Shown here piece after piece: positions 45,648 to 60,341 of a stretch of DNA of 64,000 bases. Each line of letters opens with the position of its first letter. Position 1 is the first letter of the stretch. The notes under the pieces are model-generated. The model saw nothing but the letters and a program-made list of their open reading frames with translations. It made no database searches and was not told where the DNA came from. The DNA comes from Grammothele lineata. Lineage: Eukaryota > Basidiomycota > Agaricomycetes > Polyporales > Polyporaceae. The stretch spans positions 62,001-126,000 of the forward strand of contig NDFF03000061.1 of NCBI GenBank assembly GCA_002150815.3, given 5' to 3'. Position numbers and translations under genes: made by a program.

Positions 45648-46892
45648 TCACGCCACTCGCCGCCCGCCGCCCTCCTCGAGCCGCGCCAGAGTCTCCTCAA
45701 GCACGAGCGCACGGTCCGCATCCAACACCGCCTCCCACTCCGAGTCGACCGTGACATAACTCTTCGGCCTATCCCCCTCCCCATCCTCCACCCCGCTCTC
45801 CCTCGGCCGCTCGACCCGCGTCCACCCCTCGCTCACAGCGCTACGCCCGCTAGCCCCAGAGCGCGGCCGCTGCGCGCGGAGCGCATCAGATAGGAAGCCC
45901 TGCAGGAGGAGCGTGCTCCCCCTCGTATGGCCATACGCGGGCGGCGGGGGAATGGCGATCGCGTTGTCCTCGACGTCGCCCGTGCCCACGCCCGCCTGGG
46001 CGAGCGCGGCGGCGTACGTCGGGAGCGGGGGCCTGTTCCATGGGGCGAAGCCCATCGAGGGGCCGTCCCGCGAGCCTAAGCCCGAGGGAGAGGAAGAATG
46101 GCCGCCTCCGGGGGCGCGGGTGCGGGGGAGGATCTCGCCGGGGTGGACGTGCGCGTAGCGCTCGGCGCGGAGGCGGAAGAGGGCGCGCTCGAGGAAGATG
46201 AGCTCGGCGAGGGTGACGAGGGCGAAGGCGACGTGCACGAAGATTTGGGAGGAGGTGGTGTTGAAGGTGGCGCTCGTGGTTGAGTTGGAGTTGGAGTCGT
46301 CTCCGTTAGAGGAGGACGAGGATGAGGAAGAAGAGGAAGTGGTTTTGTGAAGGTGGGTTGCGACGAGGACCCAGCCGGCGATTGTGCCCGCAAGCAGGGC
46401 GAACTCGAAGATGAATACGGCTAGTGAGGTAATTCGCAGGCCACAGATGGTGGGTATTCGCTTGGGCTTGAGGAACGAGATAAGGCTCCGCTTGCCCGTA
46501 GAGTTCGCAGTGAGGGTCGAGCTTCCGCTGTGCGTCGAGTCCGACCGGGACGGCGAGCGTGGTGGCTCGCCGGCACTATCTGTACCTGAGGGTGCAGCTG
46601 GATCGGACGACGGCGCAGCTGGGGCATCCCGGTCTGCTGGATGTCGCTCGGGCAGGGATGTCGAGGATGAACTGGCCTCGCTCGAGACGGCGTCGTCGAC
46701 GCCTTCCCGGAAACCGATCTCCCCTCGTTTACGCGGGAGGGGCCCCGCCTGCGGGCGGGGGGCCTCTGTCTCCTGTGGCCTTGTGGGAGCGTCGCTATCG
46801 GGCGTGGGCGGTGTGAGCGACGACGGGCCTGCCTGCGTGGGTGTGTGTCTCTCGGCCAGCGGGTCGGGGACGGAGGAGACGCTCGACGCCAT
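45648..46892 (-). CDS. Two-helix membrane protein with PPAY motif, unknown function
   Basis: Single exon of 414 residues from the ATG at 46892 (MASSVSSVPDPLAERHTP); the upstream in-frame codons lack an ATG, so this start is chosen. The first 150 residues are Ser/Pro-rich and disordered. A first hydrophobic helix is TSLAVFIFEFALLAGTIAGW at about residues 155-177, then a Ser/Asn/Asp loop with a 10-Ser run, and a second helix IFVHVAFALVTLAELIFL. The C-terminal region has GEILPRTRAPGGG, MGFAPWNRPPLPTYAAALAQ, and IAIPPPPAYGHTRG, a PPxY motif that can bind WW domains of Rsp5/Nedd4-type ligases. It ends EWEAVLDADRALVLEETLAR. Not recognised; resembles fungal low-complexity membrane proteins of unknown role. 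Confidence 0.8.
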   Translation of the reverse strand: MASSVSSVPDPLAERHTPTQAGPSSLTPPTPDSDAPTRPQETEAPRPQAGPLPRKRGEIGFREGVDDAVSSEASSSSTSLPERHPADRDAPAAPSSDPAAPSGTDSAGEPPRSPSRSDSTHSGSSTLTANSTGKRSLISFLKPKRIPTICGLRITSLAVFIFEFALLAGTIAGWVLVATHLHKTTSSSSSSSSSSNGDDSNSNSTTSATFNTTSSQIFVHVAFALVTLAELIFLERALFRLRAERYAHVHPGEILPRTRAPGGGHSSSPSGLGSRDGPSMGFAPWNRPPLPTYAAALAQAGVGTGDVEDNAIAIPPPPAYGHTRGSTLLLQGFLSDALRAQRPRSGASGRSAVSEGWTRVERPRESGVEDGEGDRPKSYVTVDSEWEAVLDADRALVLEETLARLEEGGGRRVA

Positions 46893-47455
46893 AGCCTGCC
46901 GCCTTAGAATAATATCCTTGAAAAGAAGGGATGTTATGCCTGCGTCTGGCTCTGCCGACACGCGAGCATAAACACGGAACGGAGGGAACGGGAGAAGGGA
47001 TTAAAGAGAAGGAGGCGAGGAGAAGAGAGGCAGACGACGGAAGGGAGAACGCTGCTGCGCCCTCTGCCTCGAGCGACGAGCAGTCGTCGCGCGCGTCCGC
47101 ATCAGCTGCACTCGTCGCCAGGGACCAGGGCCGTTCCGAGAGCCTTGTACGGCCGACCAGCGACGGACCCAGCGCCCGCTCTCGTCGGCAGATCGGCGTC
47201 CCAGGATAGCGTGTGCCCCAGCCAATCGCCGCCCAGCATCCCGTGGCGTTCCATACGCCTTCGCGCAGCACCACAGACGCAGACGCAGGCTCGTCCAGGC
47301 AGTGGCCAAGCATCACATGCTGATTATCACACCCTCATCATCATGTACAAACCACAGAACAAGTCCAAATACGCCTGTTGGGCCTTGTTTTCGCAAAGTC
47401 GCGTCCACGATCGCACCATACACTACTCCGCCAATAGCCAGCGCTGAATGCGGCG
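46893..47455. other. Intergenic region, minus-strand tandem genes
   Basis: 563 bp between the stop of the dynactin gene and the start of the membrane-protein gene, both on the minus strand. It is GA-rich on the plus strand (46978-47040), hence pyrimidine-rich in the sense of the downstream gene. Nothing else seen. Confidence 0.5.
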
Positions 47456-49441
47456 CTACAGCTCCGCACTCAGCCGCGGTTCCTCGCGGTACATGATCGT
47501 GCCCAGGTCGACGACTGTGTAGAACGAGAAGTTCTTCATCTCGGGCCCTTTGCTCGTTCCGTGCGTCCGAGAGGGTGTCCCGCCCACTTCGTCCCCCGGC
47601 TCCGGGTCGTCTGACCGGTACGTATACGAGACGAGCATGTTGAACTGTCCGACGCCCCTCGTCAGCAGGACGCACCATCGCCAGCGCAACCGCAGAACTC
47701 GCGAAGGCGCCGCAAGCACGAGCACCACCCACCTTGACGTCCCCCCGCGCCTCCTTGGGGATGAGCACCTCCCCGCTCACGATAGTGACGTTCGCCCGCT
47801 TTTCGACGATGCCCACCGAGCGCGCCTTGCCCCGCCCGTCCCTGCCCTTCTTGCTCCGGTCCCCGACGAGCTCCATCCCGTCGTCGTCATCCAGGAACAT
47901 GTCCTCGTCCTCGTCGTCATACTCCCACGCTTCTGCGTACGCCCCGACCGGGAAGGCCGCGCTGGGGAGCTGGATCTGGAACGTATTCCGGCGCGTGCGC
48001 TCGGGCTCCGCGCCCCCCGAAGCGGGCGCAGCGGTGGCCTTTGCGAGCCGGACCTGGATCGGGTCGTAGAGCGGGTTTGTGAACGCGAGGTGGAACGAGT
48101 ACGAGTGCCCCGCGATGAGTGCGCCAGCGGCCTGCTGCTCCTCTGCCGCCTGCGCTGCGCTCGCGGCCTTGGTCGACGCGCGCTTGACCATCTCGAGCGC
48201 GGCCTGAGCGTGCGGGAGCGAGACGGCGATCGCGGGCAGGTAGTTGGCCGCGACGAGCTTGATCTTGAAGCGCACGGACTGAGCTTTCTGCTCGGGCTTG
48301 ATGAGGATGTGTCGACAGCTTGGGCACCGTTTCGATTTCTTGGACTGCAGAGGAATCCGGAGCGGCCGGAGGTCGCTGACCAAATGTGCGTATGTAAGGT
48401 GAACATGTCACCATCGACGACAATACCGGCGTATATATGCAGCACTCGGGGGACGCACCTGGCACGGAGCGGCCCGACCCAGCTGTTCGTCCACCGCTGC
48501 TCGAGCGCGGCGACCTCGCTCACCGTCTCGAGGTGGCGCAAAAACTCCACATCGAGCTCGCCGCTGAGCGCCGCCGCGCTCGCGACCTCGACGCGGCTCT
48601 TGTAGTCCGGGTACTCCTGGCGCGCGGCGGCCTTGTCGCCCCGCCCGAGGCGCGAGCGCGCGAGGGGGTTGTACTTGCCGACCCCGGGGATGTCCCGCGC
48701 GAGCGCGGACGACGCGGCGGCTGTGATGGGGTTCGCGTGCGCGTGGTGTGAGGACGCGGCGGGGAGCGCGGAGGAGGAGGAGGATGCACGTAGGAAGGGC
48801 TCGAAGTGCTCCTTGAGCCGCTCGAACTCGAGCGACTCGGGCGCCGAGTCTTCGAATTTCTGCAGCTGGGCTGGGCGGGCACGCGCGGGCGGGCAGGCGG
48901 GCGGGGGCACGGGCTGATCAGTATACGCGGGGAATTAGTGCGGTCAAGACATACCTGCAAGTCCTGTCGGTTTCTCGAACGTGATGCCGACTTCTGCAGA
49001 GTCCCAACGGCAGTGATTGCAGTATAGGAAGAAAGGCGGCTCGCCGAGTGTGGTGGAGACAATGGGCGACATCCGGCTGTCCACGTTCTCTGGTGGGTCA
49101 GAGGGCACGACCGTCAAGGTATTGCGACAGTTCGGACACAAGAAACAGTTCCGAGCGCATCTGGTCGCGCGATCAGCGGGAGGAACGAGGAAATGATCGT
49201 AAGCATACCGGTTCTTCTCCGCCCGTACGCTCGCGCTTGGGACCTCGAAGAGGCAGTTTGGGCAGTAGTACCCGCTCACCTCGAGCAAGACGCACCGATT
49301 GCACCTCACAGCGTCGCATTCCTCACAAAAGAAGAGGTTGTGCAGCGGGTGGAAGCTGTAGGACGACGAGGGCAGGTGCGGTGGCGGCGGATGGGGCGAC
49401 TCGGCGAGACAAGGACAGTAGTACTCGATCTTGGGTGGCAT
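47456..49441 (-). CDS. DCTN4: Dynactin subunit p62 (dynactin 4)
   Basis: Pointed-end complex subunit of dynactin, the cofactor of cytoplasmic dynein. Start MPPKIEYYCPCLAESP at 49441. The N-terminal half has the family's zinc-binding cysteine clusters: LFFCEECDAVRCNRCVLLEV, YYCPNCLFEVPSASV, RCARNCFLCPNCRNTLTV and FFLYCNHCRWDS, where RWDS/EVGITFEKPTG is a p62 hallmark. The next exons read LQKFEDSAPESLEFERLKEH, LARDIPGVGKYNPLARSRLG, EVAALEQRWTNSW and SDLRPLRIPLQSKKSKRCPS with another Cys pair (CPSCRHILIKPEQKA). The C-terminal half contains YSFHLAFTNPLYDPIQVRLA, acidic DEDEDMFLDDDDGMELVGDR and the end FNMLVSYTYRSDD then FYTVVDLGTIMYREEPR. Length and order agree with fungal p62. Four or so short introns. 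Confidence 0.95.
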
Positions 49442-50785
49442 GGCCGAATGAGAGACAGAGGGCGCGAGAACGACGCGCGGCGGTCCCGGCAGGGGCAGCT
49501 CTGAGCCCCGCAAAGAATCACAAGGCAAGTGCTAGTGTGGGACGTTGCCAGGAGGATGTGCAGGACAGTGGGAGTGAGCCTAGCCGCATGCGCGTCAACT
49601 CAGGCCCGCAAGCGCCGTGTGAACACGAGACCCGCACGTGCAGTCCTGTGCTGCCCTGCGCGGGTGCAGTGCAGTGTCAAGTTCGGTCTACCGACCGCCA
49701 ACCGACTGCTCGAGAGCCAATCCCGACCTCCGTGGCCACCCGAAAGGTGAGGGACCAATCCTGGCAGCAAGGAAACGTTCGATCGACGTTCTACTTTTGT
49801 TGCTTGGTGCGCTGACGTCGGAGTGGTGGTCCGAGCTCACTCGTCATGAGTGCAAATTCTGGTGTTCCTGATGTCAGGAGTCTTGCTACCAGCCGAGGAG
49901 GCGCCTCCAGAATACCCTTTTTTGCTGCACGGCGGAGATCTGCAGGGAGGTGAGCCGCGTGCGGTGATTGGTTCTCGCATTCTAAACCACTCACGCCTGA
50001 CCCGCTGACCAGCACAGGGCGTAGCGAAATGATCAAAGTGGATTGCCATGTCGGGACCGACAGCCTCGAAAACCATCCCTCTCGGAGCGGAAGAGAAACC
50101 CACGCTGATGGAGGAACGCGTCGCTTGCACATGGACTACTCCACGGGTTCCGCTCGCGTCATTGGCCCAGCAACAACAGCTAGCGATCGTAGCTAGCCGA
50201 GCAGGGCCCTCTTGTGGGACTCTCAGAGACCGCGAGTTGTTAGCCAGCCGCCATTGAAGCAGGAGTGTGCGTGCACTTCCATTGCTGTACGATAGCCTTC
50301 ATTTCCGTGCAGCAGGCTGGCACATGCTTCCATTGTCACGGATGAAATGGACGAAGTCGAGTAGCGCGTGGCCGAGGACGGACTTCGGGGGCAGCTGGCC
50401 CGCCGGGAAGTGAACGCCGTTGCTGCCTAGAAAATCTTCGAGAGTGCGCCATCAAACGGTTCGGTGTGACATTCGAGGCATACGTCAGATTTCCCCAGAT
50501 TTCGCCCCTTGCGGGCGGGCGCATCATCGTACTACCCGCCTTCGATTCCGGTCTTCTATGCTGCTCAGCAGCGCTCAGCTGACCCCCGACGGTCCCGCGC
50601 GTCCACATGTCTGACCCGACAGCCGCGTCCGCCTCTTTTCGGTCGCGCTCGTGGCATACTTCGGAAGGCGTATAAAAACCACCCAGCCGCCGCCAGCTCT
50701 CTCCAGGTCGTCGACTCGTCTTTCAGTCGTTCACCCCCGTCCGTCGTCTCTCTTTCGCCGCCGCCGCCTCCAGCGAGCCTCGACG
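49442..50785. promoter_or_regulatory. Divergent intergenic region and glucoamylase promoter
   Basis: 1.34 kb between the dynactin p62 start (minus) and the glucoamylase start (plus). It holds a TATA box at 50671-50678 and a CT-rich leader. Several short GC-rich words could be Cre1 sites, but such six-base words are expected by chance here. Confidence 0.5.
50671..50678 (+). promoter_or_regulatory. TATA box of the glucoamylase gene
   Basis: TATAAAAA, 108-115 bp upstream of the ATG at 50786, followed by pyrimidine-rich sequence (CTCTCCAGGTCGTCGACTCG). Confidence 0.7.
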
Positions 50786-52904
<2,119 letters not shown>

Positions 52905-55900
52905 ACCGTCTGTAGCCTATGTATACCCCACCCCGAAAACTCCGCGCTCCCCCCTCTCCTAGCCTGTAGCCCGAGATATCCCGGATACCACTCGCTAAAA
53001 CCGCTCCCTAAGCTAATATCCTGTATCATGTCTGGGTCTGCATTGGAATGAATATGACCCCTGTAGCTGGGTCCGTTTTCGGACCTAAACGTCTTTGCAT
53101 GATTTTGCTCGTGTTCGATTGTTCAAACTTTCCGTCCAGTGAGCGTCGTAGGGACGGGAGAGGCGTATTTTGAGGCAATTCGTGGCGTGCTGCGTTGTAC
53201 TCAACTTTCGGAAGACGAACACCATGGACGACCGCGCTGCTTGAGACTACGGGTCGGACTTGCGGCGCTTCGGGGTTCGAACTCGCGTTATGGCTGAGTT
53301 GAATTCTCACCGGAAGCTGTTTCCCCAGTCTGCGCATTTCCTCCCAAATCGAAGCGGCTGCGCGCTTTACCTGTGTGACACCAGAAATGCCGCCGAGCTG
53401 CCTGTGTGAGCATATAGAGATGAACTGAATCTCACAATATGCCCAGCATCCATAGAGAGCAACGGCGAAGTAAGACACTTATTCTGGAAGCTATCCCGTG
53501 CGGAAAGGCCAAGGCAGAGCCTCCCCGCCACCACGCGCACAGATCACACTTTCCAGTGGTTACAATTTGTATACGCCCTGGTGGTTCTTGCGGGGAAAAA
53601 CTTCGGTCCTCGCGCTGATACACCGGGCCGCCAACGCGCACGCGCCGCCGATGCGTACATATAACAGCCACATGATGTGCCTGCCACCCGAGGATTTCAA
53701 TACACTCTAGAGAGGCACGCGGGGAGCACTGCACACAACTTTGCGACCGATCAAGGATAGAGCCTCCCGAGCTACGGTTCGGGACTGTAGAGATGTTGGT
53801 CATATGATGTTGGGCTCAAGGACGCGAACCGCGTAGCAGTGCTGCACCTGCCAAGAGATGGATCTCTGCGTACACATTATAGATCGGTGATTGTTCAAAC
53901 ATTCAAGTTGTACTGGCACTTACCTCCAGTGTCGTTTCTTGTACCCATTTTTGAGTTGCGCCCTATGTTCACCTCCGCACACTGTAGTGAGAATCTTCAC
54001 TAGGTCCTACCCTTCACATACCACGCTCGCATCTTCCCCGGGGTTTCCTCCCCAACGTACCCCGTACCCCCATTATGGAACAAAGCGGCCCGGAACATAG
54101 CCCGCGTGCCCCAGCCCCCACAAGGCACGATCAAGTTGCTGCAGTTCCCGCTGAGATCTCTGAGCTGTTGTGCCGGGTGACCCGTCGACGCGAAAACATA
54201 CCTAAAATGCCCGCGAGCGCCCGCGAGCCCATTCAGTTGCGCATGCCGTAATCGTGCGATGACGTCACGACGTCTTGCCTTCGCGGATCCCCGTCGCCGT
54301 GGCACAGGCGCCCAGCCGCCGCAGATCGTGTTCGAGACTAGGGAGGATCTGGAGGATCTCGACGGATGTAAGTAACTGTTGTTAGCCTCGTTGATTGCCC
54401 TCGAGAGCGGAGCGCTGGTGGGTGACATTCGAAGGTAAGTTAGCTACCGGGCGGAAGGAGGTATGAAGGGAACCTCACCGCAGGAGAATTATCGGGTGAA
54501 ATCCCTCTATGCTAGTAGCTTCCAGCGCGCAAGTCCATCTTATGGAAGGAGAGAAAGGCTTTTTCAGCAGTTGGGTCTTTTCAGCAGTTGCCCGTTGACC
54601 TTTGGCCACATCTTATGAAGGACTGCGGACTGCGGCCCTAGACTTGTCTTCTAGAAGTGACTTTGTTATTATGCGCGTCCGGAACGTCTTGGGCGAGTGA
54701 CGAATCTGAAGTACTCTCCCCATTCGTCCCAAGGCAGCCGTCATCTCGGAGTCGAATGTCGAACATTGGGCGGGATAAATTACTTCAGATCTAAGAAGGA
54801 CAGTCTAGTACAGTCGTGACGTTCGTAAGCATAGCACAAGAACGAGAGAGAGAGGGGGGGAAGACTCTAAAGAACGTAGCGTACACGTGTACCGCGTTCG
54901 AGACTCGGGGGTCGGGAGTTGGGGTGGCGAGCTCATCGACCCGGGACCGTCGACCAAATCAGTGAGGACGGAATTCATGAAGATGATGATGAGCAGCGGG
55001 GGAAGAAATCTATGTACAAACGAGCACGACCAAATTACGCATCTCTAGACGGACGGTGCACGGGACCGGGGCCGGGACCAAGAGAGGGGGGGGCATTAGT
55101 CAATAGCGGACGGGCATCGCGGGCGGGAACGGCAACGAGACGGGGCGCGGAGAGGGTCAGAGGGAAGACTCGGGCGTTAGGGGGAAAGGGGAGGAGGGAG
55201 GGGGGTCTGGAGAGCTCTAGGCGGCAGGCGGCGGGCGGCGGGGCACCGAGACGCGTCTACGGGCGTACGTACGTGTGCGTGTGCGACGTCATGTCCGAGG
55301 TACGGGGGAAGGAGGTGGGCACGAGAAGTCGTCCGTGGAAGCGAGCGAACGAGCGAGCAGGCGGGGGCGGTCGTCTATGTGGTGACTGGCTGGTGGCGAT
55401 GTGTGCGTGCGTGTACCCGAAAGGTCATCCAGTGAAACCCGGCATTCATAGCGCGTGAACGTCCGTCGACGGTGACGACGGCGGTGATGGCGATGGACAA
55501 TAACGGCGGACGGGCGGGCGAGCGAGCGAGCGAGGTAGCTATAGATTAGAGCGGGGAAGCGCGACCCATTAGGAGGTACGAGGCGTATGTGCCGAGAAAG
55601 AAGAAGAAAATAGAGTGGGAGAGGATCGTCAGGAGCACCGCCGGCGGAGGCGGCCGCGGCGGCGAGATAGGCCTAGAGGCTAACAGAGCGGTGGTACACG
55701 GGGATGCATGGCATGTATGTATGTATGGACCGAGACGCGGGACTACGTGAATACGTGAAGAGCGGGGTGAGTCTAAGTGATAGGTGACACAGGCACCAGC
55801 GGGGGTGGGGCACGCCGCACAACGGCGCGGGCCCGCGATTATGGCGCGCCGGACGGGTATATCTTCGACGGACAGTCTGGACTGGGCGGATCGTACAGCG

Positions 55901-56095
55901 GCCGGGGGCGCGGCGCGGTCTCGGCGGCGAGCTCGAGGGCGGCCGCAGCGGCGGCCCCCGCGTCCTTTCTTCGTTGTTCTCTTCGTCTTCATTCTGTACC
56001 CGCCAGAGCCCGCTGAGGGGGACCCGAAGGGCCGTGTCGAGAGGCGAGGCGAAGCGCGTGGGCGTATGGTGGTCGACTTGCACTTTCCGGGCAGC
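52905..56095. other. 3.2-kb gene-poor convergent region
   Basis: Between the glucoamylase and cre1 stop codons. No coding sequence supported: open frames are short, or are G-rich artefacts (54919-55458). The right part (54840-55640) is strikingly GA-rich on the plus strand, with AGAGAGAGAGGGGGGG near 54848 and repeated GGGCGGGCGAGCGAGCGAGC near 55510. It may hold a long cre1 3' untranslated region. Confidence 0.5.
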
Positions 56096-58638
<2,543 letters not shown>

Positions 58639-60101
58639 CGCGGCGAAGATGGGAGGGGAAGCGGGGGCGGAGGGAAAGAAGGGGTATTAGTAGTGAGCTG
58701 GGGGGTTACGTACATAGATACTGACCGTCAGGGGGATAATGTGAACGGCTGCGACGATCTATAGAAACGTTCGGCCGGGCGTCGGTGGAGGGATGGTGCA
58801 GTCGCGAGGAGGACGGATGGTGTGGGGATTACCCCGCGATGAATGAATTGACGGCGTTGGTTGCGTGCGGCAGGGAGGGCCTGGGAGAGGCTGGGAGAGG
58901 TGGTGGTAGGGGAAGGGTTGAGAGGGTGGTGGGACCGCAGATGATCCGGGGAGATTCTAGACGAGAGAGGGGGTGCGGGAAGCTGGAAGCTGGAAGATGG
59001 GGGGAGTTGCGAAGCGGGGAGGGACGCGGAGAAAGGGCGCCAGAAGAAGGGGAGGAGGAAGCCTGGTCGGTGGCAGGGCGAAGGCTGTCCGGGATATCAC
59101 TCGCAGGCAGCGGTGGCAGATGGTCGCGCGTGGGCGAGCGCGGGGTGGGGAAGCGCGGAGGGGGAAGCGCAGGAGTACGCGGGGAACGGGGGCCCCGGCC
59201 TGTTGCGACGGAGAGGACTTTGGGCGGCGAGGAGGGCCTCGAGCGCAGAAAAATTGCAGAGAGGGGGAGAGAAAGAAAGAAAGGACGCCGGGCGGAGAGA
59301 GCTGGCGGCCGAGGACGAGCGGAGGACGATCCCAGGCGTCTCATGCAGCGTCTGCAGGCAATACGTTCGAGCGCACGCAGCCTGTCGCCATCGGCCCCCA
59401 GGCGTCCGACCCGGCTCCCTTATCCGGCCACGTCGCCTCCGATAGCCCTGCGTCCACCCCCGCCGCCTGCCAGCGCCTGCCCCTCCCCCGTTCCGACCAT
59501 CTTCCGCCCCGCCCGCCGCCCGCTCCCCGCTGCGCTCGACCCCGCGCCCCACGCACGCCCCCACCGACCTCTCTTTTTTCATCGATGTCCCACCCAATCG
59601 AACGTGGCCAGCACTCTCACCCCTCTCCATCCACACTGCCCACACGTCGACGTGCGCGCCGAGCTCGCTGCCTGTCCGATTCTCTCCGACACACGTTGCC
59701 CCACTTTGCTTATCAGCCCTCGCGCCAGCGTGCGCCGCGCCCGTCTCAGCTCGGTGCGGGGCAGGAACCGCGGCGGCAGTGATCAGGTCGCCATCTCAGA
59801 TGCCATGACGCGGGCGCCAGCGCTCGACCCTCCGATCACCCCTGCGCTCTCCCACACTCCACTCCAACTCGCCCGGCCGAAAATCACGAGCGTCGCTCGA
59901 GCCCCAGCCAAACCCCACGGGGCCTCCAGGGTCCTATCTTGAACGCTTCCCCCTCTTTGCGGCTAGTCCCCGCGCGTCGGCCCTCCGAGGACCTGCCCAG
60001 CCGCGTACTGCACCGGTCCCAGTAACGCTTGTGTAACCACATCCCCAACTCAACCCTCTCCTCTTCACCAACATTCTCCCTCGCGTTCTTGCATTCTAGG
60101 A
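58639..60101. promoter_or_regulatory. Presumed divergent promoter upstream of cre1
   Basis: From 58790 to about 59340 the plus strand is purine-rich (GGGAGGGCCTGGGAGAGGCTGG type), then it switches to pyrimidine/C-rich from about 59400 on. In fungal genes the sense strand upstream of the start is CT-rich, so the switch near 59350 suggests two back-to-back promoters: cre1 to the left and a plus-strand gene to the right. A putative leader-intron acceptor (TTCTTGCATTCTAG) precedes the ATG at 60102. No gene inside. Confidence 0.45.
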
Positions 60102-60341
60102 ATGCAACCGGTAAATCTCGGCTACGGCAAGCTACCGTCGCGGTCGTCCGCCCCTCGCTGTCCCTCGCCGCCCGGCGGGCCAACATGGTTCCCCATATCG
60201 CGCTTACGCCCGTATCACCCCGACAGTGATAGCCCGCCAACACATCGAAGCCCGATGATCCCGTCTCGCCCTGTCCAGACGTCCCCGGGTACCTATTCGG
60301 ATAGCGACCCGACCCACCGCGACCGCGACCGCGATGACGTC
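60102..60341 (+). CDS. Candidate first coding exon of an unrecognised plus-strand gene
   Basis: ATG at 60102 follows CATTCTAGGA, a good 3' splice acceptor (5' leader intron). The frame reads MQPVNLGYGKLPSRSSAP, later SPMIPSRPVQTSPGTYSDSD and THRDRDRDDV, then meets a strong donor at 60342 (GTGCGT). The Ser/Pro-rich start and the RDRDRD run look like a regulatory or nuclear protein, but this is a guess. I cannot follow a second exon with confidence; an acceptor near 60491 (GGTCTTAG) is one option. The gene may continue past the window. Confidence 0.35.

Noticed and set aside
46893..46961. N-terminal extension of the two-helix membrane protein
   Set aside because: The extension has no ATG (first codon GTG), whereas 46892 has an ATG in good context.
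53200..53290. GGGGTTCGAACTC as the T-arm of a second tRNA
   Set aside because: No matching acceptor stem, D-arm or anticodon arm at the expected distances.
54919..55458. 179-codon frame
   Set aside because: Lies in a GA-rich block; Gly/Arg-rich translation without any family feature.
58785..59942. 385-codon frame upstream of cre1
   Set aside because: Spans the purine-to-pyrimidine switch and is open on both strands; low-complexity Gly/Arg then Pro/Arg composition indicates GC-rich non-coding sequence.
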